A DNA stretch of 64,000 bases. Origin: Gymnothorax reevesii (lineage: Eukaryota > Chordata > Actinopteri > Anguilliformes > Muraenidae). This document shows positions 57,690-64,000 of the stretch, piece after piece; position 1 is the first letter of the stretch, and the number at the start of each line of letters is the position of its first letter. A model generated the notes under the pieces. That model was not told the DNA's origin. It worked only from the letters and a program-made list of their open reading frames with translations, and did no database searches. The stretch covers positions 60,965,876-61,029,875 of the forward strand of contig CM056576.1 of assembly GCA_029721435.1 (NCBI GenBank), given 5' to 3'. Both the position numbers and the translations under genes were made by a program.

Positions 57690-59837
57690 AACTAGCTAAG
57701 TAGACCACCAGTTCCTGGCAGCGAAACCCAAAATTGCTTTGGGAATATATTTAACACTTTGTTCGATTGATGATGTGATGCTTGCCCCAAGATTACTATC
57801 ATTATTCGCTCATTCCTCATTATGACCAAAAAAGGCATAAATATTTCAGAAGAACCTGGACTTATTACGTAGTTATTTCAAAAAAGTGATAGTTTTTTTT
57901 TTTAATAACTTCTATGTGATTAAATTCTTGGATTTCTGGCCAGTTTAAGTTTATCACATTTTAAATTACTTAACTCCGTCGTATGGAACCGATTCCCTTG
58001 CTACTGTAAAATACAGTTTTTACATTGCACTGGTGAACAAGATTGGGGTATAATGTCTTTGTGTCATATGCTGAATTGAAATTTTATTGATTAAGGAGGC
58101 AAACATTAGAATTTTGTGTGAGTTACGCATTAATAAATTTTCATATATATTTTCTTAGACGTGGTCTCGGTTGCATTCTGGTGTTTGATGTACAGTAGGT
58201 TCTTTTTTTTTCCAATGAATTGTCCATTTTAGATGGCTCTGTTGTGGTAATCAGGGAGGTTCACTTATTTTCCACGGTCAGCCAAACAGAGCAGAGATAA
58301 GCAGGAAGACTGACCTGCAGAAAAGTGCTGCTCCCTTTCACAGCACTGAAACCACACCAACGCTCTGATCAACTATGTCAGCCATTAGACCACCTTTGAG
58401 TACTGCAGAAATTAGCAGCTTTTGATTCAGAATTTGAAAACAAAAATCTATCCCCAAGTTTACAAATATAGAGAACCACATTTTAAATTCCACTATATCT
58501 GAAACACTGATATATTCAGTATTCATCATCAATCATGTTTTCTGCTGTTGCTTTCCATTTGCATTGTGGTGTAGTGTGACTACATTCAGAATATAGAATG
58601 GATTCTCATGGCTTACTGCTTCATGAGCCTAACAAACTAATGCACGCAAATCTGTGCCGTTGCGTGAGCCACATGAGTTCAGAATAAGACAGTGATATTT
58701 TACGTCATCATTTATATCCGGAAGAAAATGGCTCAATTTTGTGGGGCAATGTATAACAAATCACAAATAAATTTCACCGCCGCAGTCTGAGCAACTGTAG
58801 CTAATTTGGAAAAGTATACTGAGAGAGACTTAGGTCATTAAGAATTCAAATGTGAGGATTCCGCAGGCATTTTTAACTGCCGACGGACCGCAATGTTACC
58901 AGGCCTACATAATGTTGTACAGTAAAACTTGCGTATAATGGATTCTATTGGACCAGCTTATTTTGTCAGTTCATAATCGATAAGGTGATATTTGAGGGTC
59001 CTCCACCTTTCGCCCATGACAAGAAAAGGGTCAAAACTTTCACACAAATGATACTAAAAATAGGACAGAATGCTTGAAGCCTCCAGTAGTATTGTGGTGG
59101 ATGCAAGGGGGTGTACTAGTCGCATGTCATGAGGTGGGCACTCAAAAAGGGTTGATCTGTGACACGCCGCCAAGAAACTGCTTATTCAAAATATATTTTC
59201 TCTACAATTCATTGGTCTTTTATTGTCATTTTGGTATCAAATTGTAGCTGTTGAAGTTCTCTTACATTTGCCACCAACTTTGTTTGATTTGGTGGCATAC
59301 TTTTGGTTCAGCGGCCTTTTTAGAAAAGCAATAAAGTGGTGGATCAGAGCGGTGGTGGAGCAGTGGCAACCGAGAAGCAGCTAGATTATGGTTATAATGT
59401 TCTATTACTCCAGGATAAGGCAGTGTATCTTTTATGAACTGGATGTTATCTACAAAATAAAACAAACCTGGGTGACTTTGAAAGAATATTAAGGGGTCAA
59501 GACTAAACAGACTTAACATTTTGTTAAAAATCTTTCAAAACATTCATTAAAGGTGATTTTAAGACCAAAAAACTATCTTTAAAGTTGATTTTTATCATGT
59601 GAACGCCTCCAGTGCATTCATTTCGCAACGAAAACGCGATTTTCTCGCATAGCAAAATTTCATAGTTTATCAGGCTTGTGGCGGGCATATAATCCACATT
59701 TTTCAAGGTATTGCTCTGAAATGTTCACCATAGTATCAGTTTATGTTCTATACAATTACAAAGCCATTTTTGGGTAGGTAGATACATAGTGTATTTATGA
59801 TCCATCTGCCTGGCAGGTTCTGCCACCCATTCCTAAA
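57690..59837. other. No recognised feature
   Basis: AT-rich sequence upstream of ptk2b. 58921-58960 (TACAGTAAAACTTGCGTATA) resembles a DNA-transposon end, but its partner was not found. A non-coding ptk2b 5' exon could hide here, but nothing supports one. Confidence 0.35.
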
Positions 59838-60188
59838 ATTCATTCATTCATCTTCTATACCCACTTACTCCTCACTATCCCAGCAGGCTATGGGCAAAGG
59901 CAGGGACCCACCCTGGACAGGTTGCCAATCCATCGCAGGGCGCACACACCATTCACAGACCATTCACTCTCACACTCATACCTATGGGCAATTTAGTGTC
60001 TCCAGTTAACCTGATATGCATGTCTTTGGACTGTGGGAGAAAACCGGAGTACCCAGAGAAAACCCACGCGAACACGAGGAGAACATGCAAACTCCACACA
60101 GAAAGGCTCCAGGCCAGATTCGAACCCACAACATTCCTGCTGTGAGGCAGCAATGCTAACCACTGTGCCACCCTTTCTAAAATTCTAT
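59838..60188 (-). mobile_element. SINE/LINE-tail repeat with tRNA-like promoter boxes
   Basis: On the minus strand the repeat starts with GGTGGCACAGTGGTTAGCAT, where TGGTTAGCATTG matches an A box. It continues with GGGTTCGAATC, a B box, about 45 bases later. Then come the well-known fish segments GTTTGCATGTTCTC, TCTCCCACAGTCCAAAGACA and CCCTGGACAGG-type sequence read in reverse, ending in GAATGAATGAAT at 59838. The ATTC/GAAT tail is typical of RTE/Expander-type LINE ends and SINEs that use them. Full-length or nearly so, about 350 bp. Confidence 0.8.
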
Positions 60189-62780
60189 GATCAAATTATT
60201 TTAATTAAAATAATTTAAAAAAGAATTACAGGAAAACATGGTACAGTTTCTAAGATATTGTTGCCACAAGATTTCACATTTTTCGCCAATAATGTATGGT
60301 TTTTCACAGTAACAAACTTAAAATCAAATTCCATTCTGAGCTTTTTTCAGTTGACACAATTTTTATGTGTTTTTATTGTTTAGAAGTACTTAAATTGAGT
60401 GAACTCAGGCTTGACCCCTTCACCAAATAACACTAGTTTTTGTAAAAAGGGTCAATTCCGAGAGAAACGGACCTTAAGTCATGGTGTTCAATGCATTTAC
60501 CTGTTAATTAAATACATATTACTCTCAATAACATTAGAACGGAATGAGAAAATAAATTTCTCTTTGGTGCTTTTAATTGGGCTGAAGGAATGTAATACGC
60601 AGTAGGAGTATTGAAAAATGGACCATTTTGACATTTTATGGCCCACCTCACGGCATGCGACCTACAATTTAAAGCAAGTTTAATGCAAAGTGACACCCCC
60701 CCAATTCTCTAAGTTCTTTTAAACTTCCTTCAATGTTGGACATTTAAATAAATAAAAATAAATACATAAATAAACAAAATTGTCATATGAAACAACAAAC
60801 TTCTGGCCATTTTATGCATTTTCTTTTTTGTTACCGTATAGGTCTTTTTTGTTACTCTGCTATTATATTCTCTTATATTTTCCCTTCAATCTTTTTGTAA
60901 AATACTTAAGAAACAGAGTAAAGTGCATCTGAAACCATTTTACCTCAAAAACTTGGTTAAATCTTAAATATTAATACTATTTTGTCAAAAAAAATGGTTA
61001 CAAGAAAGACATGAAAAATAAAAAAATGCATTTTCTCATTTTCAAAGACAGTTCTTGCATTGCAGCTTTGTAGAATCCTTTGAAATCCACTAAGAAAACA
61101 AAATAAGGCCAAATTATGGAGAAAAAAAATGCGTTTGATTTTTCAAAAGTGTCTTTTACGTTACCTGCACACTTGGCTGAAAATTGCCCAAATACTCAGT
61201 CACTTAATTGAGACAGATTTAATGAGTGGCGTTCACTAGCCTGAGGCCTGATATAAAGCTTTAAATGGTAATAAATAAATAAATAAATACAAAAATGGTG
61301 AGGAAAGTTAAGCTGAAAAAAGAGAGTTGAGTGAGCTTGAAAAGCCCAGTATTCCAGTAAGTCATTCTGCTGCACTCCTAATGAACATTATGGATGAGGT
61401 GAACCCAACTCAATACTGGACATTTTAGAGGACCTGGTATTTTTATTTAACTAAAATAATCTTTTCTTAGCTGCTCTGCAGCACAGAGGTTGCCTTGGTA
61501 TGCTTGATAAACTTTCCCAGGTGGCATGGTCAACAGTATACATGCACTTTGCGTGTTTGATGAGATCATCTTCTTCGAGTGCATTAACCTGCATCAACTG
61601 GGAATAACCTGACAAACTATAGCCAGACTATAATGAAAAATACTTTAACAGATATCTGTGATAGATTAAAGAGTACTGTACAGATCTGCTTATCAATGGA
61701 GGTAGGTTTATGAGATTGTCTTTCCTCTAGTTTCTTTTGAAGAAGCCAGGAAGAGGAAATGCATCATTGGAAAATCATGAATATTCATGTTGATGCTGCT
61801 GCCATCTAATAATAAGCAACACTAATCATTTGTTTTAAAGAGACTAGTATTTTGCAGCGCAATTTTGTTGTAGCTTGTCGGGTTGAATCGTGACAGATGT
61901 TTCAGACCCTGGTTTACTTGTGAAGGACGTTATATGTGACTGACATTACCAACTTTATTGCATTCTCAGGCAAGATTAATACTTGATAAGCAACAAATGG
62001 ATTGTGTTCAACTAACAAATGTGTGAATAACAGTTTGGAAGATTTTTTAAAGCAATATGTACATTTATTTTTTGGAAACCAGTATCATAAGCAATAGAGT
62101 ATTCTAAATTGTCTGGATATAACTTGTGGCTATTTTCTTTAAGCAAAGAAAGATTTCTCAAGCCATTTTGACCCTTGGGCCCTGCCCCTTAGCCCCTGGG
62201 TAAGGGAAACTGTCAAAATTATCATAATATCATCTCTTTGTTGTAATGTCAATCAAGTGTGAATGATTTCCAGTTGAAATTAAACAGAATATACCCAAAA
62301 GTATCATTTTCCTATATAAACTATAATAAACTTGACCCCCTCCCCGGGGGCAAACATGGAGCCTGGGGGTCATGAAATTCACCATTTTTATAAAGCACCT
62401 CAAGACACTTCCATCTATAAAGATAACTGGTTTCCAGCATATCTAGGTATAAAAAAGTAAATGCAAGACAATAGGCTTGCACTAACAGAGTTGACAATAC
62501 ATAGGTTTGGTCGGTGCGGTCTGTGAATACACTCATAAGAACTTCATTTTGCGTTTTAACAAAAAACGCTTCAGTGAAAGGAAGGAATAATACCTTCATT
62601 AACATATGTCAAGTTACTTTTCTACTTCTGAGGTAAAACTGCATCCCGCGGGGCATTTTCCCCTCAAACTGTACAGGCAGTTGCCAAGTACCAACCACAG
62701 GTTGTTGGTTTTCTCCAGGTATACTCCAGTTTCCTCCAAAACCTGAACATGACACATCCTTAAATGACCCTTACTTAAGT
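60189..62780. other. No recognised feature
   Basis: AT-rich, no supported gene or repeat. Small AAAT runs lie near 60745 and 61270. The G/C-rich patch CCCTCCCCGGGGGCAAA near 62338 stands alone. Confidence 0.4.
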
Positions 62781-63215
62781 TGTTGTGTTCACAATGTGGC
62801 TTATGATGACAATATAACAAAGCGCAATAACTCCATCAAATTTCATTGAATCGGTCTGGTTTTCAAACTTCTTTGAGATCTTATAGATATAAGTCAGCAT
62901 GCAAAGTTTCATGAAAATTGACCAATATTTACTAAAATTATTGTGTTCACAAGGTTGCTTATGATAATAATACGACAAAGGGCAATAACTCCATCAAATA
63001 TGATCGAATCAATCTGGTTTTCGAACTCGTCCAAGATCACATGGATATAAGCCTGCATACAAAGTCTCATCAAAATTGGTTCATAAATACTTAAGTTATT
63101 TTGTTCACAAGGAAAAGTTTACGGATGATGGACGACGCACGACGGACGACGCACGATGACGGACAAAAGGGGATTGCAATAGGTCATGCCTTCGGCTCAG
63201 GTGACCTAAAAATTG
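62781..63215 (+). repeat. Repeat E6: two 159-bp tandem units and terminal hairpin
   Basis: CAATAACTCCATCAAAT occurs at 62824 and 62983, marking two units of 159 bp. They are followed by a GGACGACG-rich stretch (63130-63165) and the hairpin-forming AGGTCATGCCTTCGG/CTCAGGTGACCT at 63181-63207. The sequence then reads AAAAATTGG. The (GGACGACGN)n plus hairpin end is widespread in repeats of aquatic animals and resembles RTE-type 3' ends. There is no coding sequence. Confidence 0.75.
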
Positions 63216-64000
63216 GCTACATATAAAGTGAGGCTAATTCAAGTTTGAAGGTGGGAAAACATGAAAAATGATGTCCTCTTCAAAGCACCATAACTACCTT
63301 CGCCACATCATCCCAACTAAAACAACTTTTGTTCTGCAAAGTTGAACATCTGTTCTGTTCATTTCAAGCACTTTTTCCCCCCCGATTTCTGGCAGAAAAA
63401 TTGGCGAAATCACTAGTGTTGCCTGTAGTTCATTTTAAAGTCTTGTTATGCCCTCATCAGGATTCCAGCTGGAAAATTTAAAATAATAGCCAATGTTGTA
63501 GCCAATTCCTTTTTTAAATTGTCACATCTGGAATTTAATAGGCAAAGAAGTTAGTGCCAAATTTGATGATTTATAGCCAGGAAGTCAAGCACAGTCTTTG
63601 CCCGATTTTTCAGGTTATTTTGTGAAACAACCTCATATGTCTCAATAAAAATGCCTCTGATTGAATGGTGGGGACCAGGTTTAATTCTAGAATCAATGGT
63701 AGTGCTGCGGTTCTGACCATTGGGGATCGTGTGACATTTTATTGAAGCACCCTGTAGACGTCCCATCTCATTGTCATCGCAAAACTGTATCAAAAAGGTA
63801 AAAAGAATAAAAAACACAAAGAGTCCTGAAACATTATTTTTTCCTTTTAATTGAACGGTCATTTTTCTAGATAAGACTAGACCCACAAAGCAAAATTGGT
63901 CTGGCCCTGTTCTGGCCCACATAATACACTTTCACGGCCCAGTTCTGGCCCTAATACAGCAAGAATGACAGCCCTTTTGTGGCCCAGATTTGGTTTGCCG
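63216..64000. other. No recognised feature
   Basis: No supported gene or repeat; the frame at 63551-63922 on the minus strand has no recognisable domain. Confidence 0.35.

Noticed and set aside
58240..58380. Possible non-coding 5' exon of ptk2b
   Set aside because: Only a loose AG/GT pair and no conserved sequence; transcript data would be needed.
59953..60171. 72-codon minus-strand frame with a WLALLPHSRNVVGSNLAW start
   Set aside because: This is the tRNA-like head of a common fish SINE/LINE-tail repeat, and the frame is incidental.

Overview
The window is nuclear DNA from a vertebrate, almost certainly a fish. It is AT-rich and non-coding for most of its length, and it is packed with Tc1/mariner, hAT, Penelope-like and LINE remnants of kinds common in fish genomes. 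It carries six spliced coding exons of one conserved vertebrate gene. No bacterial operon, CRISPR array, rRNA or tRNA gene is visible. The species cannot be named from the sequence. The density of Tc1 relics and the 12-13 kb introns suggest a ray-finned fish with a repeat-rich genome.

The only cellular gene I can support is ptk2b (PYK2/FAK2, a focal-adhesion-family tyrosine kinase), on the minus strand. Its start-codon exon is at 42260-42504, followed by exons at 29207-29385, 16417-16504, 16195-16274, 3821-3883 and 3641-3695. All visible splice sites are GT-AG. Phases match at every junction, and together the exons give exactly 221 codons: the N-terminal tail, the FERM F1 lobe and the start of F2. 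The rest of the FERM domain, the kinase domain and the FAT domain lie beyond position 1. The promoter and any further 5' UTR exons lie upstream of 42504 and were not identified. Introns 1, 2 and 4 are 12.9, 12.7 and 12.3 kb; introns 3 and 5 are only 142 and 125 bp.

Repeats fill the introns and the upstream flank. From 1 to 3640 (intron 6) there is a pogo/Tigger-like element with an internal inverted duplication. Intron 4 (3884-16194) holds a MITE, a '~145-bp' satellite in two arrays, a Tc1 relic with two nested insertions, a 500-bp local duplication and a transposase fragment. Intron 2 (16505-29206) holds a repeat carrying a hAT MITE with a perfect 8-bp target duplication, a LINE with endonuclease and reverse transcriptase, a barely damaged Tc1, a 495-bp tandem array and a TTAA-flanked foldback element. 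Intron 1 (29386-42259) holds a diverged minisatellite invaded by a Tc1 element, a foldback of inverted tandem repeats, a dimeric tandem repeat and more Tc1 relics.

Upstream of the ptk2b start exon (42505-64000) there are a minus-strand LINE remnant, Tc1 relics, and a three-level nest at 52117-57689: Tc1 containing hAT containing a Penelope-like element. The Penelope-like element has inverted arms and a hammerhead-ribozyme-like motif.

The most unusual theme is a set of short repeats (about 160-500 bp) with unrelated bodies. They begin with ACTAG, end in the complement of a GC-rich box near their start, and in several cases share one internal module. Some of them carry nuclear-receptor-type AGGTCA motifs, repeated inside the introns of ptk2b.
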